From Hemibagrus wyckioides (Eukaryota > Chordata > Actinopteri > Siluriformes > Bagridae), in contig NC_080713.1 of assembly GCF_019097595.1 (NCBI RefSeq), positions 5,691,199 to 5,755,198 of the forward strand: a stretch of 64,000 nt of DNA, read 5' to 3'. The notes below the pieces were generated by a model that saw only the letters and a program-made list of their open reading frames with translations, did no database searches and was not told the DNA's origin. Below are positions 40,482-50,609 of this stretch, one piece after another. The translations under genes and the position numbers were made by a program. Numbering within the stretch: position 1 is the first letter of the stretch; each line of letters opens with the position of its first letter.

Positions 40482-40935
40482 CTGTGTCTGTGTGTGTGTG
40501 AGTGGGAGGCACATTGGCACCACAGAAATTGGCAATGGTTCTGTCTGGCCACTGGGAGAACCGGACACTGTATCTGTCTCAGCTGGAGGATGGAGATAAA
40601 GCAAGAAACTGACACACACACACATACACAGAATTTCCTTACATATTCTGGGAAGATTTCTTCTATCTGCATCTAGATTACACTCCATTACACACACACA
40701 CACACACAGCTTGTGAATTCCTTTTGCAGCTGTTGGGTCTTTACTCACTCTTGCATATGTCCTCATAAATGCCTGTGTGTGTGTGTGTGTATGTGTGTGC
40801 ATGTGTGTGTGTTCACTTTCTAAAGCAAGTTTCCCACACACGCCCATGCTTACACATGGTCTGGTGGTTAGCATCAGTAAGTTTACCTCATTTCTCCCTG
40901 TCTTGCTGAGTATAGACCCATGTTTACTGAGAACA

Positions 40936-40968
<33 letters not shown>

Positions 40969-40970
40969 AC
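40340..40970. repeat. cluster of (CA)n and (TG)n microsatellites
   Basis: Six dinucleotide runs alternate strand: CA at 40341, TG at 40452, CA at 40612, CA at 40691, TG at 40771 and CA at 40935. The unique text between them partly resembles sequence at 41230-41330. Confidence 0.9.
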
Positions 40971-41517
40971 AGTAAAATTCTGCAAATCTTAAAATAGTGT
41001 ACAGAAAGAGAGACAGCCTTCACTTAAGTAAGGACAGGAAAGCCATGTACAGTCATGTGGAAGCTACTTATAAAGCTTGTAGTGTAGCTATCTAACGGCT
41101 AGCTAGTCTCTAGATTAGTTGTTTTATATCACTGTTAGCTTGTCGCTAAACATGACTGAAAATAGCTGCTAGGGTTCTGTGTTGAGAGTGGAGATAGCAA
41201 CACTACAAGGTACTAAAAAAACAACAGCTAGATCCTGGAGCAGAGCTGATGAGCCACAGGGAGAACTGGACAATGTGTCTTGTGTGCTGGAGGATAGAGA
41301 TAAAGCTTAGTAACATCTAAGCCAGAAAGACACACACGTGTTGGCAAAGTGACAGAGACACACACAAGAGACACAAAAGATGTACAAACACACATCAGGA
41401 TGGCAGTTATCTCACATTTTTGCTAAACTGTGGTGTAATATTGGGTATACGGTAATTAGCAGCCATTTTACACACACACACGTGGATCATTTGGGGAATG
41501 TGAGAGATTTGTGAGTA

Positions 41518-42048
41518 TACTTCCAAAAGTTTTGGGACACCCCTCCAAAACATTGAATTCAGGTGTTGTTTTCCAGGGGTTGGGCTCGGCCCCTTAGTTC
41601 CAGTGAAAGGAACTCTTAATGCTTCAGCGTACCAAGACAATTTCATGCTCCCAACTTTGTGGGAACAGTTTGGGGATGACCCCTTCCTGTTCCAACATGA
41701 CTGCACACCAGTGCACAAAGCAAGGTCCATAAAGACATGGATGAGAGAGTTTGGTGTGGAGGAACTTGACTGTCCTGCACAGAGCCCTGACCTCAACCTG
41801 ATAGAACAGCTTTGGGATGAATTAGAGCAGACACTGTGAGCCAGACCTTCTCGTCCAACATCAGTGCCTGACCTCACAAATGCGCTTCTAGAGGAATGGT
41901 CAAAGATTCCCATAAACACACTCCTAAACCTCGTGGAAAGCCTTCCCAGAAGAGTTGGAGCCATTATAGCTGTAAAGGGCGGGACAACTCCATATTACAT
42001 TCATGTCCATGTAAAGGCGGACGTCCCGAAACATTTGGCAATATAGTG
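41518..42048 (+). mobile_element. internally deleted Tc1-like element (transposase 3' part only)
   Basis: This copy is about 531 bp and on the + strand. The left end is degraded (starts near 41518, TACTTCCAAAAGTTTTGGGA) and the right end closes with ATTTGGCAATATAGTG. The interior encodes recognisable C-terminal transposase, for example [20 protein letters not shown] and SPDLNLIEQLWDELEQTL, followed by an in-frame TGA at about 41837-41839 before the remaining DLTNALLEEWSKIP segment. It has the same general deletion as the copy at 35452 but keeps 14 extra bases at the junction. Confidence 0.9.
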
Positions 42049-42497
42049 CATGTATCTGTGTGTATGTTAGTGCTCTGTTTGTGTTTTCCAGAATGATCCG
42101 ACGAAGTCACCAACCTCTTCGCACACTCAAAGCACACAGTTCAGTTTGATTTTAATTGTCTTGCCCTTTTAAGGAAAGCTATCATCAGGAATGTGTCTAG
42201 ATGCAATTAACTCATGAGAAAATATGAGGAAGAAGTTGTCTGGTGCAGATGTTCAAGCATCACTGATCAATCAGGAGGTCTGGAGCGAGAGCGAAAGAAG
42301 GGATCAGGCAGCAGATTTTTTATTAACAATGCTTTTATTATACAGTGGTATAATAATTGTGATCCAGGCATCCAAGAACAACCGCCGTTGTTGACTAATA
42401 GCCTTTTATTCCACTCACTTCCGCTGTATAATGGAATAATGTGACCAAAAATGACATGGATAATTGTGTCTGTATCTCAAAAATGGCCTCTTAGTAA

Positions 42498-42521
42498 AGA
42501 GAGAGAGAGAGAGAGAGAGAA
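42498..42521. repeat. (GA)n microsatellite
   Basis: A 24 bp GA run. Confidence 0.95.
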
Positions 42522-42684
42522 GGCCAGGTTATCAAGCGTTTGTCCATTCCCATCAATCGGTGCATCGGCCCATTAATACTGATGTCACTTTGACGGACTT
42601 GCCTCATTCTGCCACCCGACACTATCCTGAGGACCAGATGAGGGGGAAAAGCAAGAGCGCAGAGTATACACATCATTTTTTCTC

Positions 42685-42731
42685 CACACACACACAGACA
42701 CACACACAGACACACCCACACACACACACAC
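42685..42731. repeat. (CA)n microsatellite with CAGA interruptions
   Basis: A 47 bp imperfect CA run. Confidence 0.93.
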
Positions 42732-43602
42732 GTGTTCTGTGAAGCGGATCGGCTCTGTGTGAAGCTATGGGTCAGAGAGCTGACACGCAGAGAGGGAAGC
42801 ACAACAGTGGCTCAGCTCTGCCTCTTACAGATAACACACACACACGCACAATCCTGCCCAAGCTTTGATGCTCACAAATGACCACCGGCAGCGAGTCTGA
42901 TAATGAAGAGGATTTTATTACAGACTGGAATAGATGCCATTTATAGCGCAGGCCATAACTAATTGGACAGTGAGGCATTGTTGCTGATTTGACTCCACTC
43001 CCTACTCTCATACATCGTTAAAATGCCACCATTCTGCCCTAATTTGCGTGTCCGTACATCCATATTGGATGAGCTTGTGTGCAGCGGAATGAGAATCCTG
43101 TTCATTTGGAGTACTGGAGTGCAAATGGCTGATGCTGATGTAGTGTAGAACTGTGTAATTTTGCTTCAGTGGTTTCGAGAGGTGACGTTTTCTAAAAGTC
43201 TGCTTAGTTCTCATTATTACACATCTTTCTATGAGGAATACCGGTCACTGTAGAGCTTCCTGGACAGTTTGATGGTGGACCCAGTCCTCCAGTAATGATG
43301 GTGCATTTGATACACTCGAACCAGAGCACATCATATTTAAGTGTTGTACAGTCGCTGTACAGAGAAAGACGGCTTGTGGATTCTTTATCTTTACACATCA
43401 TCAATGCTTTTAGGAATCACTTTGCAGAAGAGCTGACAGCTGCAGGTTCTCTGCACTCACTCCGTCGATCAACGTCAGGAGATGTAGTCGAAAGCGTGAA
43501 TCTCGGCTGTAACCGACGACACTGCTTTGATTTGATGCACGCAGACGCACCAAACCCTACATGATCCTTTCAGGAGCCTCTCTTCCACTAATTTCATAAA
43601 TA

Positions 43603-44022
43603 CACCGATCAGGCATAACATTATGAGCACCGACAGGGGAAGTGAATAACAATGATTATCTTCTCATCATGGCACCTGTTAGTGGGTGGGATATATTAGG
43701 CAGCAAGTGAACATTTTGTCCTCAAAGTTGATGTGTTAGAAGCAGGAAAAATGGGCAAGTGTAAGGATTTGAGTTTGACGAAGGGCCAAATTGTGATGGC
43801 TAGACAACTGGATCAGAGCATCTCCAAAACTGCAGCTCTTGTGGGGTTTTCCTGGTCTGCAGTGGTCAGTATCTATCAAAAGAGGTCCATGGAAGGGAAC
43901 AGTGGTGAACCGGTGACAGGGTCATGGGCAGCCAAGGCATGACTGGTCAGGGCTGTTTTGGCAGCAAAAGGAGGAGCAACACTATATTAGGCAGGTGGTC
44001 ATAATGCTATGCCTGGTTGATG
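43603..44022 (+). mobile_element. non-autonomous Tc1-like element, HTH-only family, copy D (extra deletion)
   Basis: At 420 bp this is the shortest copy. Both ends and TA flanks (43601-43602, 44023-44024) are present. It encodes [20 protein letters not shown] and the following HTH residues, then loses a further roughly 100 bp, joining CAGCCAAGGC directly to ATGACTGGTCAGGG. The segment RVIRSNRRATVAQ through VSEYTV is gone. Confidence 0.9.
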
Positions 44023-45030
44023 TAAAATACAAATGCATTTTTCTGTTAGAAACATGCATTAAGAAATTTTCACTTGGTGGAAGTGAGAAAGATTTAAAGC
44101 TAGAAAGATGAATATCGTAGTGTTTCTAGATCAGAATTGTGTCAAGAAATAAATGCTTTCATTTATTTATTAATTTTTATTTTAATTAGCCATTCGGTGC
44201 ACCACCACGGTCAGCTGTAAAGGCCAGTTTAATTAATATGACGGCATGGTGGATGTGGTGCTCCTGTGGTCTGTTAGAAAATGGACTTTAAAGGCTCCTA
44301 CATGAATGAATCTAGCATTTTGCGATAATTAGCAGATGGTTAAAAAAAAGGAAAAAGAACCTGTGCAGTAATTGTACACCTACAGACAGACCTGTATGTT
44401 GGGCTAAATATAGGACTAAGAAATCTGCTCTTCAGACAGGGAGCAAACTGCTACCTCATCTTATTCCTGTCATCTTTTTGCTGTCAGCAGGAATCACAAA
44501 ATCTTTTGACTGCTCTCGAACATGACAATGAGATAATAATTATAAATAGAAATTCACAGCACAGCTATGGTTGAACTCCAGAAATAGCTTTGAAAAGCCT
44601 TTTTTTTTTTGGCATGGGGCAAAAAAACAGGATTGTCGTCTTTTATTATTTTCCAGCGGCATAAACTTAATCACGGTTAATCCGGTCTTGACCGAGTGCA
44701 GATCCCTCTATAGAGGAGGAATGGAGTGAACCCAGCCAAGCGCTTAATATCAGCAAATCCTCTCCAGGCCGTCAGGGGCAGGCAGTGAGCGCTGGGCTGC
44801 AGGAGACGATACGTTTGAGTTCCTTCTCTCTGAAGAAAGTGATTTGAAGAGAGAAAGGATTTGGTGATGGATTTAGAGGTGGAAAAGGTGAAAAGGGGCG
44901 GAGTCGAGTGCTCGCCAGACCATGTCGCGAGCTTGGCTATTTGGTTTAAAGTCTTAAGGCCATGCTTTTATCTGTTTCTTTTTCCCAGATATCATTTGCC
45001 ATCTTTCTGTAGATGACAGTATATAGTATA

Positions 45031-45518
45031 CATCGATCAGGCATAACATTATGACCACCCGCCTAATATTGCGTTGGTCCCTCTTTTGCTCCCAAAACAG
45101 CCCTGTCCCGTCCTGCACTGTGTATTCTGACACCTTTCTGTCAGAACCAGCATTAACTTCTTCAGCAATTTGAGCAACAGTAGCTCATCTATTGGATCGG
45201 ATCACACGGACCAGCCTTCGCTCCCCACGTGTGCCGCCCATGACCCTGTCGCCGGTTCACCACTGTTCCTTCCTTGGACCACGTTTGATAGATACTGACC
45301 ACTGCAGACCAGGAACGTCTGATCCAGTCGTCTAGCCATCATAATTTGGCCCTTGTCAAACTCTGCCCATTTTTCCTGTTTATAAAACATTAACTTTGAG
45401 GGCAAAATGTTCACTTTCTGCCTAATATATCCCACCCACTAACAGGTGCCATGATGAGGAGATCATCAGTGTTATTCACTTCACCTCTCACTGCTCATAA
45501 TGTTATGCCTGATCAGTG
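45031..45518 (-). mobile_element. non-autonomous Tc1-like element, HTH-only family, copy E
   Basis: This copy is 488 bp, TA-flanked (45029-45030 and 45519-45520), on the minus strand. It shows the same ends and shared internal junction (CAGGACGGGACAGGGCTGTT on the minus strand), with additional small deletions in the HTH part. Confidence 0.9.
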
Positions 45519-45922
45519 TATTTTAAAATGTTGAATTAAGTATATAAAGATTTGGCTTTGTAATTACAGGAAGGAATTCGGGTGAAATAGACTTTAATTC
45601 CATTATCATTGCAGCTCCTGAAAAACATTGAAAAAACAAATATCTGACACCAAACTGTCAGCATTTAGAGTTAATATACATTTGTCTTTCTGCTAAATTT
45701 ATTCCATTTATTCCACCTTCTGCATTGCTGTGCTTTTATGTATAATTTACATAAGAACATAAACCAATTTAGTTGAGTAGACACACAAACACAAAACATA
45801 GCATGTTATGTTTGGAGGGTCAGAGTTAAGGTCAGGGTTAGAATTGGACACAGTCTAGGATTCCAGATGAGTAGCAGACCACCCATTTATCTCTGTTCTC
45901 CTCGGAGGAAAGGGTGAATCTG

Positions 45923-45925
<3 letters not shown>

Positions 45926-45958
<33 letters not shown>
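45926..45958. repeat. (TG)n microsatellite
   Basis: A 33 bp TG run. Confidence 0.95.
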
Positions 45959-45962
<4 letters not shown>

Positions 45963-46906
45963 CGCGTGTTATGTGACCCCTGCTCAGCTCCAGACGTGAG
46001 GTCAAAGGCCACATGCTCTCCATGCAGGGGTGACAGGTTGCAGTTCTGCTGTGACCCTGTAATTTCTAGAACGTGCCATGCCAGACATGCACGCCTGCTC
46101 CTCCAGAAACACCAGAGCGAGTCTGAACTTGCGGACGAGGAGAAAGGAGGATTGTGAAAATGGAAGGGAATTTGGCGGTGCGTGACAGGATGTAGGGCTG
46201 AGTGTTTGAGTTATGTTCTCAGTGACGCACCATTCTGGTATTATGTTTCTGATGTGAAGTCGCTCGGTGGGGGTTCAGTCCTACACTGTAGATTATTAAC
46301 GTTTCTCCGAACATGCCATTTTGAACCCTTTAAATGTTTATTTTTTCATAAAACCCAAGAAACTACTATAAATGATTTTTTAATTGTTCTTCTTTTACCC
46401 TTATTAAATAGGCAAGAGTCATAAATATAAATGAATACACAAGAATGCACAAATTAAAAACATCTTGATATCCAATCTCATCCGTGCTAGCTACTGAGCT
46501 AGCTAGCTAACAACAAAGCTTGCACTTGTTACCAGTAGAAATGAGGAGAAATGTTTTGAGTATTATTAGCAGTTTTTAGCAGTAACTAAATCAACAAAAT
46601 ATCATATAAGATTGAGTTTAGCACCCACATTAGCTCAGCTAACCTAGCTAGCCAGCAAATCACCTGCATGTAAACTAGCTCACATTTGTTAGCGATAGAT
46701 GAAGTATTCTTCTATCCAAGTACTGTCTTGATTCATCAGATTTTGAGCGAATTATTTCAAAGTACTTATTTCAACAAACTGACATTTTTGGTAATCATTA
46801 GCTGAGTTAGCTAGCCATTTGTGTAGCTGCTAGCAACATGGCTCGCTCTTGTTACAGAAGAAACAGATGTGAATTATTTGAATATCAGTTTACATTTGCA
46901 TTTTTA

Positions 46907-47277
46907 GGGGCAGCATAGTGGCTTAGTGGTTAGCACTGTTGCCACACAGCAAGAAGATCCTGGGTTTCGAATCCTGGGTTCGAACAGGCAGGAGCCTTTC
47001 TGTGTGGTTTGCATGTTCTCCCTGTCCCTGTGTGGGTTTACTCCAGGTACTCTGGTTTCCTCCCACAGTCCAAAAACATGTACATTAGGTTGATTGGTAA
47101 TTCTAAATTGCCCATAGGAGTGAGTGTGGTTGTCTGTCTGTATGTTTGGCCCTGTGATGGACTGGTGACCTGTCCAGGGTGTACCCCTGCCTTTCACTCA
47201 ATGTGTGCTGGGATAGGCTCCAGCAGACCCCCGTGACCCTGATTAGGAATAAAGCGGGTATAGAAAATGGATGGATT
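46907..47277 (+). mobile_element. tRNA-derived SINE with V-SINE-like central domain
   Basis: The tRNA-like head starts GGGGCAGCATAGTGGCTTAG, with an A box near 46913-46930 and a B-box-like GGTTTCGAATCC. The central part contains TTTGCATGTTCTCCCTGTCC and CTCCCACAGTCCAAAAACAT, as in the conserved V-SINE core of fish. The LINE-related tail ends with an ATGGATGGATT repeat. Flanking (C)ATTTTTAG-like sequence on both sides suggests an imperfect target duplication. It is inserted in the GCTAGCTAA-rich tandem array. Confidence 0.88.
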
Positions 47278-47662
47278 CACATTTTTTAAGCAGTAGCCAA
47301 GTCTGACAGAATATCACATAACATCTAAGATTTTGTTCAGCAGTTAGATTAGCTTAGCTAACCTAGCTAGCCAGCAAATCAGCTAACTCAGAGGTGAACA
47401 CGAATGGGATTTTAGTGTATGTGCTTCAATTTGGATTATCATTTTTCTAGCAGTTTATGTAACTGAAGCCAAAAACAAAAGCTAAACCGACTATACTTTT
47501 GCAAGCTAGAAAACTAGCTCAGACACAGACTTGTTTTATTACAGTATATAGCTAAGTTGTCCAGCTGACTGGCTAACTGCTAAGAAACAAGCATGCGTAT
47601 GCCACTCGAAACCATGATTTAGCAATTAAGCATATTTAAACATTAGCCAAAGTTGTAAAATA

Positions 47663-48892
47663 CACTATATTGCCAAAAGTATTCGCTCACCCATCCAAAT
47701 AATCAGAATCAGGTGTTCCAATCACTTCCATGGCCACAGGTGTATAAAATCAAGCACCTAGGCATGCAGACTGTTTTTACAAACATTTGTGAAAGAATGG
47801 GTCGCTCTCAGGAGCTCAGTGAATTCCAGCGTGGAACTGTGATAGGATGCCACCTGTGCAACAAATCCAGTCGTGAAATTTCCTCGCTCCTAAATATTCC
47901 ACAGTCAACTGTCAGCTGTATTATAAGAACGTGGAAGTGTTTGGGAACGACAGCAACTCAGCCACGAAGTGGTAGGCCACGTAAACTGACGGAGCGGGGT
48001 CAGCGGATGCTGAGGCGCATAGTGCGAAGAGGTCGCCAACTTTCTGCAGAGTCAATCACTACAGACCTCCAAACTTCATGTGGCCTTCAGATTAGCTCAA
48101 GAACAGTGCGCAGAGAGCTTCATGGAATGGGTTTCCATGGCCGAGCAGCTGCATCCAAGCCATACATCACCAAGTGCAATGCAAAGCGTCGGATGCAGTG
48201 GTGTAAAGCACGCCGCCACTGGACTCTAGAGCAGTGGAGACGCGTTCTCTGGAGTGACGAATCACACTTCTCCATCTGGCAATCTGATGGACGAGTCTGG
48301 GTTTGGCGGTTGCCAGGAGAACGGTACTTGTCTGACTGCATTGTGCCAAGTGTAAAGTTTGGTGGAGGGGGGATTATGGTGTGGGGTTGTTTTTCAGGAG
48401 CTGGGCTTGGCCCCTTAGTTCCAGTGAAAGGAACTCTGAATGCTTCAGCATACCAAGACATTTTGGACAATTCCATGCTCCCAACTTTGTGGGAACAGTT
48501 TGGAGCTGGCCCCTTCCTCTTCCAACATGACTGTGCACCAGTGCACAAAGCAAGGTCCATAAAGACATGGATGACAGAGTCTGGTGTGGATGAACTTGAC
48601 TGGCCTGCACAGAGTCCTGACCTCAACCCCATAGAACACCTTTGGGATGAATTAGAGCGTTCTCATCCAACATCAGTGTGTGACCTCACAAATGCGCTTC
48701 CGGAAGAATGGTCAAAAATTCCCATAAACACACTCCTAAACCTTGTGGACAGCCTTCCCAGAAGAGTTGAAGCTGTTATAGCTGCAAAGGGTGGACCGAC
48801 GTCATATTGAACCCTATGGATTAGGAATGGGATGTCACTTAAGTTCATATGCGAGTCAAGGCAGGTGAGCGAATACTTTTGGCAATATAGTG
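47663..48892 (+). mobile_element. full-length Tc1-like DNA transposon
   Basis: The element is 1,230 bp with perfectly matching 29 bp terminal inverted repeats (47663-47691 and 48864-48892, beginning CACTATATTGCCAAAAGT). It is flanked on both sides by TA, the target-site duplication of the Tc1/mariner superfamily. One uninterrupted transposase frame fills most of the interior. It is inserted inside a degenerate GCTAGCTAA-rich tandem array. It is the only full-length Tc1 copy in the window. Confidence 0.95.
47797..48810 (+). CDS. Tc1-like DDE transposase, uninterrupted frame
   Basis: The 337-residue frame starts at the ATG of [13 protein letters not shown]; upstream in-frame codons also lack stops, but this Met matches the usual start of the family. 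Residues about 1-110 are the N-terminal DNA-binding region, with helix-turn-helix-like [20 protein letters not shown] followed by a GRPRKL motif. The catalytic part follows: [11 protein letters not shown] supplies the first Asp, [11 protein letters not shown] the second, and [14 protein letters not shown] the Glu. There are 34 residues between the second Asp and the Glu, so this is DD34[13 protein letters not shown] is the glycine-rich box. The enzyme would excise and reinsert the element at TA. Near the C-terminus ([12 protein letters not shown]) it is six residues shorter than the frame implied by the copy at 41518-42048 (about 48660), an in-frame 18 bp loss. All catalytic residues are present; activity is not shown. 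No host function is inferred. Confidence 0.93.
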   Translation: MGRSQELSEFQRGTVIGCHLCNKSSREISSLLNIPQSTVSCIIRTWKCLGTTATQPRSGRPRKLTERGQRMLRRIVRRGRQLSAESITTDLQTSCGLQISSRTVRRELHGMGFHGRAAASKPYITKCNAKRRMQWCKARRHWTLEQWRRVLWSDESHFSIWQSDGRVWVWRLPGERYLSDCIVPSVKFGGGGIMVWGCFSGAGLGPLVPVKGTLNASAYQDILDNSMLPTLWEQFGAGPFLFQHDCAPVHKARSIKTWMTESGVDELDWPAQSPDLNPIEHLWDELERSHPTSVCDLTNALPEEWSKIPINTLLNLVDSLPRRVEAVIAAKGGPTSY

Positions 48893-49308
48893 TATATCAC
48901 AACAAACATTAATTTGTTCGTGTCTAACATAAGCTAAGTTAGCTAGCTAGGTGAAGATGCTAATTGTGTGGTACAAAATTTTCCAGATACTGCGACAGTT
49001 TATTCATCAGATACGATGATCTCTCTGACTCTGAAATGAAAAATTGCAAAGCGTATTTGACTGGAATACAAATTTGTTTTCGACACACTCAGCCTTCCAA
49101 GAGGAATTAACCGCTAACACATCATAGCTCCTAGCTGCTATTAAAGCTAGCACCTATTGCGCTAGCCTCTGCAGAGATTCAGCTCCTGTTGATTTATTCT
49201 TCTCTTGCTAGTCCTTTCATCTCTCCATCTATCTCACTTTCTGTATTAGCGTGTAGTGTGTAGCTACGTGTGTATATTGGCATTATACAGATGTTTTAAA
49301 TCTCTCTC

Positions 49309-49313
<5 letters not shown>

Positions 49314-49342
<29 letters not shown>
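49314..49342. repeat. (CA)n microsatellite
   Basis: A 29 bp CA run preceded by (TC)n. Confidence 0.95.
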
Positions 49343-49344
<2 letters not shown>

Positions 49345-50104
49345 TTAGCAGCCTGAGGAAGATGCTTATCCCACCATGATCTTATATCGTGTGAACTGTT
49401 AAAAGGGAGCTCTAAAGGCGAGAGGCACTGCCAGACGTTAGCTTATTTAAAGATCTCTCATCTCCTCCTCCCTCACCTCCTTCGCCTGCTAGCTCCATTA
49501 CTCTCTGCACTTTTCTCATTTTTCCGCAAGAGCTCCCCTGGGCTGAGAGGCAATTATGCAGTTGTATGGTGTGATATTTCATTTCTGAAGCGCTTCGCTG
49601 CATTACGGCATGCTGCGAGGGCCGGCCCGCTAACGGCTCCGTGCCCCGGCAGAGGAACACTGAAAAACGTGCTAACAGCTTCATAGTCAGAAAGGGAGGA
49701 CAAGTTTGGGTGCATCAACGTGACACTACTCTGTCGAGATTCACTAATCCTTCAGTTATTGCCCACGCAGCACTCTGAATTGGTTTTGGAGGACCGCTCT
49801 ACACTAGCTTCCTGTAAACTGTGTAAGCCCTTGTTATACTCTCCTGGGAAAATTTCCATTCTGTTGTATTTGTCTTCCTCTTTGGCTCAGACAGAATGCA
49901 TGGAGAACAATATGGAAATTTTTGGAATATGTTAAAGAATATGTTTCATTAATAGCCAATCCTATAGAGACATCAGCCTCATGATGGAAAAATATTGTAA
50001 ATTGTTTTCAACCCAGAAACCTTAACTCTTTAGTTCTTAGTTCTATTACATTTTGTGTTTATCCATTAAAATACTTTCTGCCTCATTCATATACGCAGTA
50101 TATA

Positions 50105-50609
50105 CACCGACCAGGCATAACATTATGACTACCTGCCTAATATGGTGTTGGTCCCCCTTGTGCTGCCAAAACAGACCTGATCCATCATGCATTGTGTATT
50201 CTGATACCTTCCTATCAGAACTTCTAAAGCAATTTGAGCAACAGTAGCTTGTCTGTTTAATCGGATCACACGGGCCAGCCTTCGCTCTCCACGTGCATAA
50301 ATAAGCCTTGGGCCACCCATGACCCTGTCGCCAGTTTTCCTTTCTTGGACCACTTTTGATAGATACTGACCACTGCAGACCGGGAACACCCCACAAGAGC
50401 TGCAGTTTTGGAGATGCTCCGATCCAGTCATCTAGCCATCACAATTCCTTACGCTTGTCCATTTTTCCTGCTTCTAACACATCAACTTGAGGACAAAATG
50501 TTCACTTGCTGCCTAATATATCCCACCCACTAACAGGTGCCATGATGAGGAGATATTCAGTGTTACTCACTTCACCCGTCACTGCTCATAATGTTATGCC
50601 TGATCGGTG
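50105..50609 (-). mobile_element. non-autonomous Tc1-like element, HTH-only family, copy F
   Basis: This copy is 505 bp, TA-flanked (50103-50104 and 50610-50611), on the minus strand. It has the same shared junction. Small deletions remove part of the linker before it (around 50220) and part of the HTH-domain linker around 50335. Confidence 0.9.

Larger units (their letters stand above)
35977..41517. other. non-coding stretch dominated by tandem repeats
   Basis: Between the CT-rich, GGAT and CA/TG arrays the sequence is unique and no gene is seen. A short (TTCC)n run lies at about 39951-39993. Confidence 0.6.
42049..46479. other. non-coding stretch with two deleted Tc1-like elements
   Basis: Contains copies D and E, several microsatellites and unique sequence. 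A possible conserved element lies near 42840-42995. No exon recognised. Confidence 0.55.
46480..49000. repeat. degenerate GCTAGCTAA-rich tandem array, split by two insertions
   Basis: Blocks starting with AGCTAGC(T/C) and continuing with AGCAA, then a (C)TTGTTAC motif, begin near 46497, 46648, 46809, 47366, 47503 and 48938. Spacing is about 140-185 bp once the SINE (46907-47277) and Tc1 element (47663-48892) are removed. Text after the first block (TTTTTAGCAGTAACTAAATC, AATATCATATAAGATT) recurs after the SINE as TTTTTTAAGCAGTAGCCAAG and AATATCACATAACATC. Confidence 0.65.

Noticed and set aside
47713..47796. Upstream extension of the transposase frame
   Set aside because: It would start at GTG at 47713 or ATG at 47764; the ATG at 47797 ([13 protein letters not shown]) matches the usual family start and upstream residues have no family similarity.
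48120..48848. Minus-strand open frames opposite the Tc1 transposase
   Set aside because: They are antisense shadows of the + strand transposase, which carries the DDE residues.
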